Assembly (NCBI GenBank): GCA_964507445.1
Contig: CAZDQF010000011.1
Coordinates: 1 to 64,000, forward strand
DNA: 64,000 bases
Source: GCA-2683135 sp964507445
GTDB taxonomy: Bacteria; Planctomycetota; GCA-002687715
Reading direction: 5' to 3'
In this document: positions 44,779 through 54,779 of the stretch, piece by piece
How the letters are laid out: every line of letters begins with the position of its first letter
Numbering within the stretch: position 1 is the stretch's first letter
Notes under the pieces: model-generated
What the model was told of the DNA's origin: nothing
What the model saw: the letters and a program-made list of their open reading frames with translations, nothing else
The model's database searches: none
Position numbers and translations under genes: made by a program

Positions 44779-45475
44779 TGCCGACGGCGGCGGCGGCCGT
44801 GATCAGCCGCTCCGCCAACTCGGCGTATCCCCGTTGGTTGAGGTGCCATCGATCACGGGAGATGCGTTCGGAGAGGGCCCCCGAGGGCGCGCGGAACGGT
44901 TCGTCGTCCGTGAGCACGAAGGCCATGGGAGGGTCGGCTCGGCGGCATCGCGCCTGGTTCAACTGGTTGAGCCGGGCGAGCTCACGGACGCGGTCGGGGG
45001 AGGTGTCGCGAGCGGGGTTCACGCCCAGCAGGACCACCGGGAGCCCGGGTCGCAGCGCGCGGATCCTGTCGAGCAGCTGCGCCGTCTCCCGGGCCACCTG
45101 ATCCGTGGAGCGCCCGTGGGTGTTGAAGTCGACGCTGCCGGCGTAGAGCACGACCCCGGAGGCCCCCGGGGCGAGAGAAGACTCCAGCCGTTCCATGAGC
45201 TCGGCGATGGGCTCTGCCCCGATCCCCCGGTTGACCGTGGTGGCGTCGGGGAAGCTCTGCTTCAGCGGCCAGAACTCCATGGTGGAGGACCCGAGGAAGA
45301 CCACGGCGTCCCCGGGCACGTCCTCCGAGGCGAACGTGGCGAGCCGCTCCTGGCGTCGGGTCTGACGGGCCGCTTCCCCGTCCGTGTGCCGGCCCTCCAT
45401 CACCGTCGCGACCCACCAGGCGGCGGCGACGGCGACGGCCAGCAGGCTCAGCAGGAACAACCTCGGTCGCATCAT
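44762..45475 (-). CDS. SGNH/GDSL-type hydrolase, membrane-anchored or secreted
   Basis: A 237-residue protein. The N-terminal hydrophobic segment LFLLSLLAVAVAAAWWVATV is an uncleaved anchor or signal. The SGNH blocks are VVFLGSSTMEFW (nucleophile Ser), NRGIGAEPI (block II Gly), YAGSVDFN (block III Asn-type position) and DRWHLNQRGYAELA (Asp-x-x-His). It is probably an esterase acting on acyl groups of an envelope glycan, and its place between two flippase genes supports this. It starts with tandem ATG codons at 45475/45472. Confidence 0.9.
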   Translation of the reverse strand: MMRPRLFLLSLLAVAVAAAWWVATVMEGRHTDGEAARQTRRQERLATFASEDVPGDAVVFLGSSTMEFWPLKQSFPDATTVNRGIGAEPIAELMERLESSLAPGASGVVLYAGSVDFNTHGRSTDQVARETAQLLDRIRALRPGLPVVLLGVNPARDTSPDRVRELARLNQLNQARCRRADPPMAFVLTDDEPFRAPSGALSERISRDRWHLNQRGYAELAERLITAAAAVGIKLRP

Positions 45476-45529
45476 GACGGGCTGAGGAGGGTACGATCTG
45501 GGTGAATCACCTCGGGGGAGGGAGTTCGC

Positions 45530-47047
45530 TTGCTCAAGAACATCGGTTCCAACTGGGTGCGCAATCTGGTGACCGCCGCCTTCGGCTTCGTCACCACACC
45601 GTACATCCTCCACGAGGTGGGCGACCCCGCCAGTGCCTGGGAGGTGATCAGCTCCTGGACCGGGGTGCTGATGCTCCTGGCTCTGGGCATCCCCATGGCG
45701 TCCTCCAAGATCTTCGCCACCGCCATCGCCGAGGGAGACGAGGAGGAGCTGAACGCGGCGGTGTCCGCGTCCGCGGCCCTGTACCTGATCGTGGCCGGGG
45801 CGGCCCTGCTGGTGGGGGCGGCGCTGTACCTGGCCTTCGATCACACCTACGTGGACTCCGTGGTCAAGGAGAACTGGCCGGAGCGGGTGAACGAGGTGCG
45901 GCTGGCCTTCGCCTTGATCGTCGGCTTCATCGCCCTCAACTTCATCGGACAGCTGCCCATCGGCGTCCTGGTCGGGCATCAGGACTTCGTCACCGCCAAC
46001 GCCATCTCCACCTCCGGCGTCCTGGCCAAGCTGGGCCTGATCCTGGGGGTCCTGGCCTGGCGACCCTCCATCGTCGCCCTGGCGCTCATCACCGTGGGGG
46101 TCCTGCTGGCGGAGGTGGTGGTGGGTCTGGTGGTGGTCCGCCGCAAGTACCCGGGGTTGCGGGTGGACCTGCGCAAGGTCGACCGGGTGCACGTGAAGCG
46201 GATCATCGGCTTCAGCGTCTGGGTGCTGCTCCTCAACCTCGGCATCAAGCTGAGCTTCTTCGTCGACGGGGTGGTCCTGGGTTCCCTGGGCAACGCTACG
46301 GATCCCTACCAGTACAAGACCGCCAACTACCTCATGGTGATGCTGATCGAGTTCCTCGTGGCCATCGGCGCCGTGGCGCTGCCGAAGGTGGCGACCCTGA
46401 AGGTGCAGGGGGACCTGGACGGGGTGCGCGCGATCTACGCCCAGTGGACCAAGGTGGCCTTCAGCCTGACGTTGATGTCCGGGCTCTACCTGGTGGTGCT
46501 GGGCCCGGCCTTCCTGCACGCCTGGATGGGGTCCAAGTACCAGCCCGTGGCCGGTGATTGCCTCATGATCCTCATGGGCTCAGCGCTGGTGTTCATGCCC
46601 GTCCGGGGCGTCTCCGTGGGGGTGCTCATGGGGCTCGGCAAGGCCGCGGTTCCCGGGGCCGTCTTCATGGCCGTGGGGGTGCTGAACCTGGCCCTCTCCC
46701 TGGCGTTGGTGGGCCCCCTGGGGATGGTCGGCGTGGCCCTGGGGACGGCGATCCCGAGCGCGTTGTTCGCGGTGGTCATCTCGGTGGTGGTCTGTCGGGC
46801 CATCGAGATGCCCTACGGTCGGTTCGTCGGCTATGTCTGCGGCCGGGCGGTCCTGGGTTCCGTCCCGGTGGTGGCGGTGCTGCTCCTGCTGAAGCAACTG
46901 GACCCACAGGGGCTGCCCATGATGGTGGCCCTCGGCGTGGTTCACTGCGCCGTGTTCGCCCTCATCTGGGTGGTGTTCGTCTACCGCGACGACCCCCACA
47001 TCGACCTGACCGGTCGCGTCCGCGGTCTACTGAACCGAAAACGTTAG
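45530..47047 (+). CDS. Polysaccharide/lipid flippase (Wzx-like), second copy
   Basis: A 505-residue protein with 12-14 helices, opening with NIGSNWVRNLVTAAFGFVTT as in Wzx-type O-antigen exporters and continuing with ASSKIFATAIAEGDEEELN and RGVSVGVLMGLGKAAVPG. The start is TTG, supported by the long purine-rich site GGGGGAGGGAG ending 5 bases upstream. No ATG is better placed. It differs clearly from the flippase at 43363, so this is not a recent duplication. It ends overlapping the convergent secreted-protein gene by 21 bases. Confidence 0.9.
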   Translation: MLKNIGSNWVRNLVTAAFGFVTTPYILHEVGDPASAWEVISSWTGVLMLLALGIPMASSKIFATAIAEGDEEELNAAVSASAALYLIVAGAALLVGAALYLAFDHTYVDSVVKENWPERVNEVRLAFALIVGFIALNFIGQLPIGVLVGHQDFVTANAISTSGVLAKLGLILGVLAWRPSIVALALITVGVLLAEVVVGLVVVRRKYPGLRVDLRKVDRVHVKRIIGFSVWVLLLNLGIKLSFFVDGVVLGSLGNATDPYQYKTANYLMVMLIEFLVAIGAVALPKVATLKVQGDLDGVRAIYAQWTKVAFSLTLMSGLYLVVLGPAFLHAWMGSKYQPVAGDCLMILMGSALVFMPVRGVSVGVLMGLGKAAVPGAVFMAVGVLNLALSLALVGPLGMVGVALGTAIPSALFAVVISVVVCRAIEMPYGRFVGYVCGRAVLGSVPVVAVLLLLKQLDPQGLPMMVALGVVHCAVFALIWVVFVYRDDPHIDLTGRVRGLLNRKR

Positions 47048-47815
47048 AGCGTTCGTCAGCTTGATGTTCCCCGCCGTGTCGATCACGGCCCCCTGGACGG
47101 CGCCCGGGCTGCCCGTGGCGATGACCCCCGCAGGGATGGTGATGGAGATCCCGCTGCTCACTCCGGACCCGTTCAAGGCTCCGGAGAACCCGTTGAACAC
47201 TCCAGGCACCGGCGCCGGATAGGACAGGGCGAAGATGGGGTCGTTCATGTCCAGGGACACGTGCTGCCCGCCGGGGAGGCTCCACCCGATGTTGGTGGTC
47301 CGCGACGCGGCGCAGATGTAGAACGCGCCGGGGTCGGTGAGGCTGGTGATGGTCAGGTTGGTGGTCTGGCCTCCCACCAGGTTGCCGCTCGCAGACAGCA
47401 CCGGGTCCGGCGGGGTGTTGGGAGAGTCCACCCGGAAGGGGAAGACCCCGGACGGCTGCGAGACCCCGCCGCCGGACCAGTTGATGATCGCGTAGTAGGT
47501 CCCGGGGGCCAGGGGGCCGGCCATGCCGGAGGCCTGGAAGTTGACGCCGTAGAACCCGCCCGGGCCCACGGGGATGAGGATGAGCGGGCAGAGGAACGGT
47601 TGCCAGACGATGGGCCCGGTGGGGGTCCCCTGCCGGATCTCGTTGATGCCGCAGCCGGACGCGAGGTAGCCGGGGACCGTGGCTTGTACGGCGAAGGTCA
47701 TCGCGCCGCCCGGGGTGACCGGGTTGGGAGACACCTGGCAGCTGAGGGAGGCGGATTGTGCCGCGGCGGTGGCCATCATCAGGCAGACGGCGGCGGACGT
47801 GGAGACACACTTCAT
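47027..47815 (-). CDS. Secreted beta-rich protein of unknown function
   Basis: A 262-residue protein with signal peptide MKCVSTSAAVCLMMATAAAQ. The mature protein opens with SLSCQVSPNPVTPGGAMTFAV, typical of an Ig-like/BACON-style sandwich, and a second domain starts near DPVLSASGNLVGGQTTNLTI. The end VQGAVIDTAGNIKLTNALTF matches the terminal strand motif of other secreted proteins here. No catalytic residues are seen. It is convergent with and overlaps the flippase gene. GGAGAAG lies upstream of the ATG. Confidence 0.85.
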   Translation of the reverse strand: MKCVSTSAAVCLMMATAAAQSASLSCQVSPNPVTPGGAMTFAVQATVPGYLASGCGINEIRQGTPTGPIVWQPFLCPLILIPVGPGGFYGVNFQASGMAGPLAPGTYYAIINWSGGGVSQPSGVFPFRVDSPNTPPDPVLSASGNLVGGQTTNLTITSLTDPGAFYICAASRTTNIGWSLPGGQHVSLDMNDPIFALSYPAPVPGVFNGFSGALNGSGVSSGISITIPAGVIATGSPGAVQGAVIDTAGNIKLTNALTFSVQ

Positions 47816-47855
47816 GACGACTTCTCCGAATGAGAGGTTATGGAACCGTGGGATC

Positions 47856-49019
47856 CTACACCGCGGAGCGGGCCGCCGTCACCGCGAGGATGCGATTCGC
47901 GAGGCTGTCCGCGAGAACGGATGATCCGCGGGCGGTGAGGTGGATGAAGTCGTAGAACGACTCCAGGTCCGGCTCCAGGGCTGGCATCAGGTCCAGGGTC
48001 TCCGCCCCTTCTTCTGCGGCGACCCGCGCGCCCTCTTCCGCCAGCCGGGCCATGAGCCGCCCGGCTGCGTCCAGGGAGTAGTAGGTGGTGACGGTCTCGG
48101 AGTAAGGAGACCCTTCAGCGAAGTTCCAGAGCTGAGCCCGCTGCTCTTCCGTCCAGTCCGTGTCCAGCCACGGCTGCTGGATGATGATCACCCGGTCCGC
48201 CATCTTGAGCCCCTGACGGATGGCCTGGCGAAGCCACTGGGCGTACCGCTCGATCATGGGGGCGGGGTCCGGGGTGTCTTCCTTGAGCACCTCGGCGTTG
48301 GCTCGCATGGCGCGGACTTCGATGAGCTTCTTGCCCACCCGGTCCCGGGCGATCTCCTCACGTCGTCCCTTCAGCCTCCTGAGGCACTCGAACAACGCGG
48401 TTCGTTTCAGGCTCCAGCGGAACCGTCGTTCGGGATGCTGGAGGAAGATCTCGTTGGTGGTCAACTCGGGCTGCATGGGGTTGGGGCAGCCGTGCCGCAT
48501 CCAGTTGACGATGTCCGCGGCTCCGATCATGACCCCGATGACGTCCAGTCGGGGGTAGCGGGGTTCGATCTTGTGCAGCAACTTGGCGACGGCCTCGCTG
48601 GGGCCGGTCCCGGAGCGACCGATGTTGCCCACGTAAGCCGCAGGCTTGCCCAGCCGAGCGAGGGCCTCCGGGTCTCTCAGCCGTCGTTGCAGCTGGCCCG
48701 CCCAGGACGCTTCGTCGTCCAGGAAGTAGCACTCCACGGCGCTGCCGCCACAGACCAGGACCCGGTACGTGTCCTGGTTGTCCCCAGGCGCCTCTTCGAG
48801 GCTGCGCTCCCCGGCGTCGTTGATCCAGAAGCGCACCTTCTCCGGCAGCTGAGGCAGGGCCTCCTGGTCGATACGGAGGTTCAGGCGCGTGCCCGGCTTC
48901 CACACGAAGTAGCCGCCCCGCCGGAGCACCACCCGGCACGCCAGCTCCGCCATGATCGTCGCCGCGATGACCATCGCGGGGATCCAGATCCACCCGTACG
49001 CACCCATGCTCAACGGCAC
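47856..49019 (-). CDS. Membrane-anchored SGNH-hydrolase-like protein
   Basis: A 387-residue protein. One N-terminal transmembrane helix (YGWIWIPAMVIAATIMAELA) is followed by an extracytoplasmic SGNH domain: VLVCGGSAVECYF (nucleophile Ser), GNIGRSGTGPSEAV (block II), VIGVMIGAADIVNWM (block III) and the C-terminal Asp-x-x-His block in YDFIHLTARGSSVLA. Similar proteins act as O-acetyl esterases or transferases in envelope polysaccharide modification. GTG at 49019 has GAGAGG 9 bases upstream, and the ATG at 49007 is an alternative. It neighbours the glycan cluster and diverges from apaH. Confidence 0.85.
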   Translation of the reverse strand: MPLSMGAYGWIWIPAMVIAATIMAELACRVVLRRGGYFVWKPGTRLNLRIDQEALPQLPEKVRFWINDAGERSLEEAPGDNQDTYRVLVCGGSAVECYFLDDEASWAGQLQRRLRDPEALARLGKPAAYVGNIGRSGTGPSEAVAKLLHKIEPRYPRLDVIGVMIGAADIVNWMRHGCPNPMQPELTTNEIFLQHPERRFRWSLKRTALFECLRRLKGRREEIARDRVGKKLIEVRAMRANAEVLKEDTPDPAPMIERYAQWLRQAIRQGLKMADRVIIIQQPWLDTDWTEEQRAQLWNFAEGSPYSETVTTYYSLDAAGRLMARLAEEGARVAAEEGAETLDLMPALEPDLESFYDFIHLTARGSSVLADSLANRILAVTAARSAV

Positions 49020-49109
49020 CGTATGGATCCTCTCGGCCCGGGGCCAGGGGTGGCTTCAGCCCTGATGGCCGCACGCCGCCGGATCTTCGGGTAAAAGGGC
49101 CCCGAAGCC

Positions 49110-49919
49110 ATGGCCACCTACGCTGTTGGAGACATCCAGGGGTGCTACGACTCGTTCCGGCGCCTGCTCGACCGAATCGGGTTCGACGACGCCGCGGACA
49201 CCCTCTGGATCGCGGGAGACGCGGTCAACCGCGGCCCCAAGAGCCTGAAGGTGCTGCGGTGGCTGGTGGATCACGACCGTTGCGTGACCATGGTGCTGGG
49301 GAACCACGACCTTCATCTGCTGGCGTTCAGCGAGGGCCTGCGAGAGAAGCGCAAGCGGGACACCTTCAAGTCCGTCCGCAAGGCCAAAGACGCCGAGGAG
49401 CTCCTCTCGTGGCTGCGGCACCGGCCGTTCGCCCATCGCGCGGAGGGGTGGTTGATGATCCACGCCGGCCTGTGGCCCGCGTGGACCGTGGACGACGCCA
49501 TGGCCTGCGCCGGGGAGGCGGAGGCCACGCTCCGGGGCGACGGCTGGCGGGAGGCGTTGGCGTCCCTCTACGAGGGAGAGGCGGCGCGGTGGGACCCGGA
49601 CGCACGGGGGCACGCCCGGTTCGCCGCCATCGTTCATGGGCTGACGCGGCTGCGTTACGTGGACGCCGATGGCGGGCACGCCAAGGGTGACCTCGGTCCC
49701 GGCTGGAGCGAGACCGGCGGAGCCCTCCCCTGGTTCGCTGCCCCGGGGCTGCCTCTTCGTGAGGAGACCCAGATCTTCGGCCACTGGTCCACCCTCGGCT
49801 TCTATCGGGGTGACGGGGTGGTAGCCCTGGACTCGGGCTGTGTCTACGGTCGTCACCTGACGGCGTTCAGACTCGAGGACGGGGCGGTGTTCCAGGTCCC
49901 GTCTTGCGAGGGTCCCTGA
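49110..49919 (+). CDS. apaH: Symmetrical bis(5'-nucleosyl)-tetraphosphatase ApaH
   Basis: A 269-residue cytosolic calcineurin-type phosphoesterase that splits Ap4A into two ADP and removes Np4 caps from RNA. The motif set is complete: VGDIQGCYDSFRRLLDRIGFD, WIAGDAVNRGPKSL, VLGNHDLHLLA, LMIHAGLWPAW, IVHGLTRLRYVD and FGHWSTLGF, with the final DSGCVYGRHLTAFRLED. Residue Ala replaces the usual Leu in GDxVNRGP, which is conservative. Length is normal. The gene ends one base before the convergent symporter gene. Confidence 0.96.
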   Translation: MATYAVGDIQGCYDSFRRLLDRIGFDDAADTLWIAGDAVNRGPKSLKVLRWLVDHDRCVTMVLGNHDLHLLAFSEGLREKRKRDTFKSVRKAKDAEELLSWLRHRPFAHRAEGWLMIHAGLWPAWTVDDAMACAGEAEATLRGDGWREALASLYEGEAARWDPDARGHARFAAIVHGLTRLRYVDADGGHAKGDLGPGWSETGGALPWFAAPGLPLREETQIFGHWSTLGFYRGDGVVALDSGCVYGRHLTAFRLEDGAVFQVPSCEGP

Positions 49920-51488
49920 TCACCCCTGCGGATGTTCGGGGTTGCCGCCAGGGAGCGCGGCGCCGCGTCGGCGAGCGTAGGCGGTGAGGACGACGAACAC
50001 GGCCACGTTGACCACGAGACCGACGAACCCGACGTCCAGGTTGCGGCTGATCTCGCCCTTGCCCTGCCAGTCCACGAACGGGGTGAAGCAGAACACGGTC
50101 AGCAGGCCCGCCACCATCCCCCACGCCGCCCCCGCCGCTGAACCGCGACGCAGCCAGAGGACGTCCACCGTGGCCGGGAGCAGCTGGGCGGAGAAGGCCA
50201 TGGCCAGGAACATGAGGTCCGCGATCATCTTGAGGGCCTGGAACTCCTCGTTGGCGTTGCCCTCAAGCACCAGGGCCAGGGCCAGGGCCGCCACCACCAC
50301 GATGATCCCGCGGGCCACCCATGCCCGCTCCTTGTCCGAGGATCCTGGACGTAGCAGCCGGCCGTAGACGTCCCGGGTGAAGACGGCGGAGAGGGCGTGC
50401 AGGTTGCTGTCCGCGGTGCTCATGGTCGCTGCCACCACCGCTACGGTGATGAAGGAGATGACGACGATCCCGAAGTCTCCGAGGAGAGTCGGGATGTGGT
50501 CTTCCATGACCTGCAGGACCACCCGGTCGTTCTCGATGACCGATGGATGGGGGACGACCACTCCGTGTTCGTCGAGGGTCGGTGGATAGAGGGCGCGACC
50601 GCCGAGTCCCACCAGCATGGACGCCAGCAGGGTGAGGGGGAGGACCACGGCGAAGACCAGGGCGGAGCGCCGCAGGGTGGCGCGGGAGCGCGCGGCGTAG
50701 AAGCGGATCCACTGACCGGGCTGAACCAGGGAGGCGGAGCCGGCGAAGAAGGCCAGGGTCATGAGCTTGAACGGAGGGAAGCCGCCGGAGACGCCCGGCA
50801 CGGCGAGCGCCTCCGCGGGCAGGCTCGACACCTTCTCCAGGTAGCCGGAGATGCCTCCCATGGCCGCGACCGTCGCGACGCAGGTCACGGTGATGCCCGT
50901 GATCATGAGGACGCCCTGGATGATGTCGGTCCAGGCGACGGACCGCATGCCGCCGAGCAACACGTAGGCGAGGGTGACCACGGTCATGGCGACGGCGCCG
51001 AGGTCGAAGATCTCTCGCGGGTCCCCGTGGTCTCCGAACACCGTCCTGGCCAGGTAACCACCGCCCTTGATCTGCATGACGATGTACGGGACCACGAACA
51101 GGAACCCGCAGAGGACGACCATGATCCGGACGAAGTTGGAGCCGCCGTAGTGACCCGCCACCAGGTCCGCCGGGGTGACGTGACCGTGTCGCGCACCCAG
51201 TTCCCGGATCTTGCTCCCCATCAGGTAGACCACGCACCCGGTGAAGGGCAGGTTGAGGGCGAAGAAGAGGAAGGGGGCGCCGTCTCTGTAGGCGGACCCG
51301 GGCATGCCCAGGATGGCCGCGGCGGAGAACATGGTGGCCATGATGGTCAGGGAGGTGGTCGCCAGCCCCTGTTCGCGGCCCGCCAGGTAGTAGTCCTCCT
51401 CCGTCATGCGGCCGCGCCGGAACCCCACCAGGCCGATCCCCACCAGCACGAACAGGTAGCCCACCACGGCGATCAGCTGGGCGGTCAT
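49920..51488 (-). CDS. Sodium/solute symporter (SSS family)
   Basis: A 522-residue integral membrane protein with about 13 helices. Family landmarks: VLVGIGLVGFRRGRMTEEDYYLAGRE, SLTIMATMFSAAAILGMPG, YVLLGGMRSVAWTDIIQGVLM, PGQWIRFYAARSRATLRRSAL and STADSNLHALSAVFTRDVY. It couples sodium entry to uptake of a small organic solute, and specificity is unknown. The ATG at 51488 overlaps the stop of the upstream small membrane protein (ATGA), indicating a paired transporter. Confidence 0.94.
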   Translation of the reverse strand: MTAQLIAVVGYLFVLVGIGLVGFRRGRMTEEDYYLAGREQGLATTSLTIMATMFSAAAILGMPGSAYRDGAPFLFFALNLPFTGCVVYLMGSKIRELGARHGHVTPADLVAGHYGGSNFVRIMVVLCGFLFVVPYIVMQIKGGGYLARTVFGDHGDPREIFDLGAVAMTVVTLAYVLLGGMRSVAWTDIIQGVLMITGITVTCVATVAAMGGISGYLEKVSSLPAEALAVPGVSGGFPPFKLMTLAFFAGSASLVQPGQWIRFYAARSRATLRRSALVFAVVLPLTLLASMLVGLGGRALYPPTLDEHGVVVPHPSVIENDRVVLQVMEDHIPTLLGDFGIVVISFITVAVVAATMSTADSNLHALSAVFTRDVYGRLLRPGSSDKERAWVARGIIVVVAALALALVLEGNANEEFQALKMIADLMFLAMAFSAQLLPATVDVLWLRRGSAAGAAWGMVAGLLTVFCFTPFVDWQGKGEISRNLDVGFVGLVVNVAVFVVLTAYARRRGAALPGGNPEHPQG

Positions 51489-51724
51489 TCCTCGCCCTCT
51501 TCGTCGGTCCACACGGTGCGGTACGCGATGACCACCACCGTCAGCTGCACCGCCAGCCAGCCCAGGGCCCAGGCCAGGAGCACGGGTACGCCGCCGACGG
51601 CCACGGTGGGGTCAGGGTCGTTCAGGTCCGGGTTGACCAGGTAGAGCCCGACCCCTGGACCCATGACCACGGTGAGGATCATGGCGGCGGTGAGGATGTG
51701 CTGTCGGCGGAACACGGGGCGCAT
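51485..51724 (-). CDS. Small membrane protein, DUF3311-like partner of the symporter
   Basis: A 79-residue protein with two transmembrane helices (LTAAMILTVVMGPGVGLYLVN and LAWALGWLAVQLTVVVIAY), a basic N-terminus and an acidic tail WTDEEGEE. Small two-helix proteins of this kind are commonly encoded just before SSS symporters. The 4-base overlap with the symporter gene supports a functional pair. A stabilising or regulatory role is inference. Confidence 0.85.
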   Translation of the reverse strand: MRPVFRRQHILTAAMILTVVMGPGVGLYLVNPDLNDPDPTVAVGGVPVLLAWALGWLAVQLTVVVIAYRTVWTDEEGEE

Positions 51725-51849
51725 TCTGCAAGATGATCCGTTGTGCTGTCGTGCTTTCGTTCTCAGGAGACGAGCCGGGGCGTATCCGGCCGCCGCTGCT
51801 CCTAGATGTCGTTGGCATGAGGAGCCGCCGTCCGTAAGGTACCCACGTC

Positions 51850-52839
51850 ATGCAGGTAGACGTTTCCCGGATCAAGGAGCGGGTCGCCGAGCAGGCGGCG
51901 TTGCTCGACCGTGTTCGCGGAGAGGTGGGCAAGGTGGTGGTGGGCCAGGACGCCCTGGTGTCCCGGCTCCTCATCGCGTTGCTCAGCGGCGGTCACGTCC
52001 TCCTGGAGGGCGTGCCGGGGCTGGCCAAGACCACCCTCATCAAGACCCTGGCGGAGGTCATGCGCGTCAGCTTCCGGCGTATCCAGTTCACGCCGGACCT
52101 GCTGCCCTCGGACCTCGTGGGGACCCTGATCTACAACCCCCAGGACGGGGAGTTCTCGGTCAAGAAGGGGCCGGTGTTCGCCAACGTGATCCTGGCGGAC
52201 GAGATCAACCGCGCGCCGTCCAAGGTCCAGAGCGCCCTGCTGGAGGCCATGCAGGAGCATCAGGTCACCATCGGCGACGAGACCTACAAGCTGGACGAGC
52301 CCTTCCTGGTCATGGCGACCCAGAACCCCATCGAGCAGGAGGGGACGTACCCGTTGCCGGAGGCCCAGGTCGACCGGTTCATGCTCAAGGTGCACGTGGA
52401 CTACCTGGAGCCGGAGGAGGAGATGGAGGTCGTGAACCGGGCCCTCGGAGACGTCCGCACCGCCATCGAACCGGTGATCGGGAAGCCCGAGCTGGACGCT
52501 GCCCGCGAGGTCCTCCAGATGATCTACGTGGACGAGAAGATCAAGCGCTACGTCATCGATCTCATCACCGCCACCAGGAAGCCCGGGGAGTGTGGTCTCG
52601 GCGAGCTGTCGCCGCTGGTGGAGTACGGCGCCTCGCCCCGAGCCAGTATCTGGTTGACCATGGCCGCCCGCGCGCAGGCGTTCCTCAAGGGCCGGGGCTT
52701 CGTGACGCCCCAGGACGTGAAGGACATCGCCCTCGATGTGCTGAGGCACCGTGTCCTGTTGACCTACGAGGCGGAGGCCGAGGAGATGACCGCGGACGAC
52801 GTGGTGAGCAAGATCCTCGCCAGCGTCCCCGTGCCCTAG
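51850..52839 (+). CDS. MoxR-type AAA+ ATPase
   Basis: A 329-residue protein with Walker A EGVPGLAKTTL (about 53-63), Walker B VILADEINRAP (about 113-123), sensor-1 FLVMATQNPIEQEGTYPLPEAQ and sensor-2 region SPRASIWLTMAARAQAFLKG. MoxR ATPases act as chaperones that mature VWA-domain partners, and the next genes encode DUF58 and VWA proteins as expected. It is the first gene of a five- or six-gene operon, with the DUF58 gene following after 24 bp. Cytosolic. Confidence 0.96.
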   Translation: MQVDVSRIKERVAEQAALLDRVRGEVGKVVVGQDALVSRLLIALLSGGHVLLEGVPGLAKTTLIKTLAEVMRVSFRRIQFTPDLLPSDLVGTLIYNPQDGEFSVKKGPVFANVILADEINRAPSKVQSALLEAMQEHQVTIGDETYKLDEPFLVMATQNPIEQEGTYPLPEAQVDRFMLKVHVDYLEPEEEMEVVNRALGDVRTAIEPVIGKPELDAAREVLQMIYVDEKIKRYVIDLITATRKPGECGLGELSPLVEYGASPRASIWLTMAARAQAFLKGRGFVTPQDVKDIALDVLRHRVLLTYEAEAEEMTADDVVSKILASVPVP

Positions 52840-52863
52840 AGGCTCGTTTCCGGGAGGCAGGAC

Positions 52864-53774
<911 letters not shown>

Positions 53775-53778
<4 letters not shown>

Positions 53779-54779
53779 GGCGGTGGTGCCTGTGGACCCT
53801 CCTGCTCTCCTGCGTCAGCTGCGACGGGGGGCCTCCCGAGGAGGCGGGTGGGGCCGTCGTCTCCGCTGCGACCCGGGTGCTGGCTTCGGAGGCGCTCGGA
53901 CCGGTTCGGGCGGAGGTGCGGACGGACGCCGTGGACCCGCGCTTTGGTGACCGCATCCAGCTGGTCGTGGAGATCACCTCCGGGCCTGGCGTGGCGTTGG
54001 AGCCCATGGAGTTCCCGTCGCGCATGGGGCACCTTCGAAAGGTGGGGCGCCGGGACCCTCCCGCCAAGGACGATGGTCCCGTGATCCACGGGTTGACCGT
54101 GGAGCCGGAACGCACGGGCTTGAACATCGGCACCCTGCCGCCGATCGTGTTCCGCGTCCTTGAGGGCGAGGGCCAGGGTACGGTGCGTGCGCTGCGCATC
54201 CCGGCGTTCGAGCTGGACGTGAAGGGGCTCGAGGGAGAGGAGCGGCCTGCCCTGGCGGATGTGGGTCCTGCCCTGCCGCCGGTGCCCTTGCCGCCGGAGC
54301 CCCGGGGGCGCCTGACCCTGACGGTCATCCTGGTCGGCGTAGGCGTGTTGCTGGCGCTGACGTTCGCCTTGTGGTGGCAGCGTCGTCACATCCGTGAACC
54401 CGCCCCGCCGCCGCTCGATCCGGTGGCGGAGGCGCAGCGCGCCCTGGCGGAGCTCATGGCCAGAGGGCTCATCGAGGCGGGGGAGTTCGGTCTGTTCTAT
54501 GTCGAGTTGACCGGGATCGTGCGGGTGTTCGTGGAGCGGACCACCGGGGTCAAGGCGCCGGACCAGACGACGGAGGAGTTCCTCCACGAGGCGGAGCACC
54601 ACGGCGCCTTCACCGAGGTCCGCAGGCAGGCGTTGCAGCGCTTCCTGGAGGCGGCTGACCTGGTCAAGTACGCAGCCCAGGTGCCCGGCTCCCATGAGGT
54701 CACGGAGGCCGTGGACTCGGCCCACGCGTTCTGCCAGCAGGAGGCGGAGCAGGGTGCGCCCTGCGCCGCGCGGTCATGA
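53775..54779 (+). CDS. Bat-operon membrane protein with N-terminal lipoprotein-like signal (BatD-like/DUF4381-like)
   Basis: A 334-residue protein. The N-terminus WCLWTLLLSCVSCDGG resembles a lipoprotein signal with two possible Cys. An extracytoplasmic Ig-like domain of about 140 residues follows (RFGDRIQLVVEITSGPGV, VEPERTGLNIGTLPPIVFRV). One transmembrane helix comes next (TVILVGVGVLLALTFALWW), then a cytosolic helical domain EAQRALAELMARGLIEAGEF that ends VKYAAQVPGSHEVTEAVDSA. The layout matches the short BatD-like or DUF4381 proteins found between DUF58 and BatA genes. It overlaps both neighbours by 4 bases. Confidence 0.8.
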
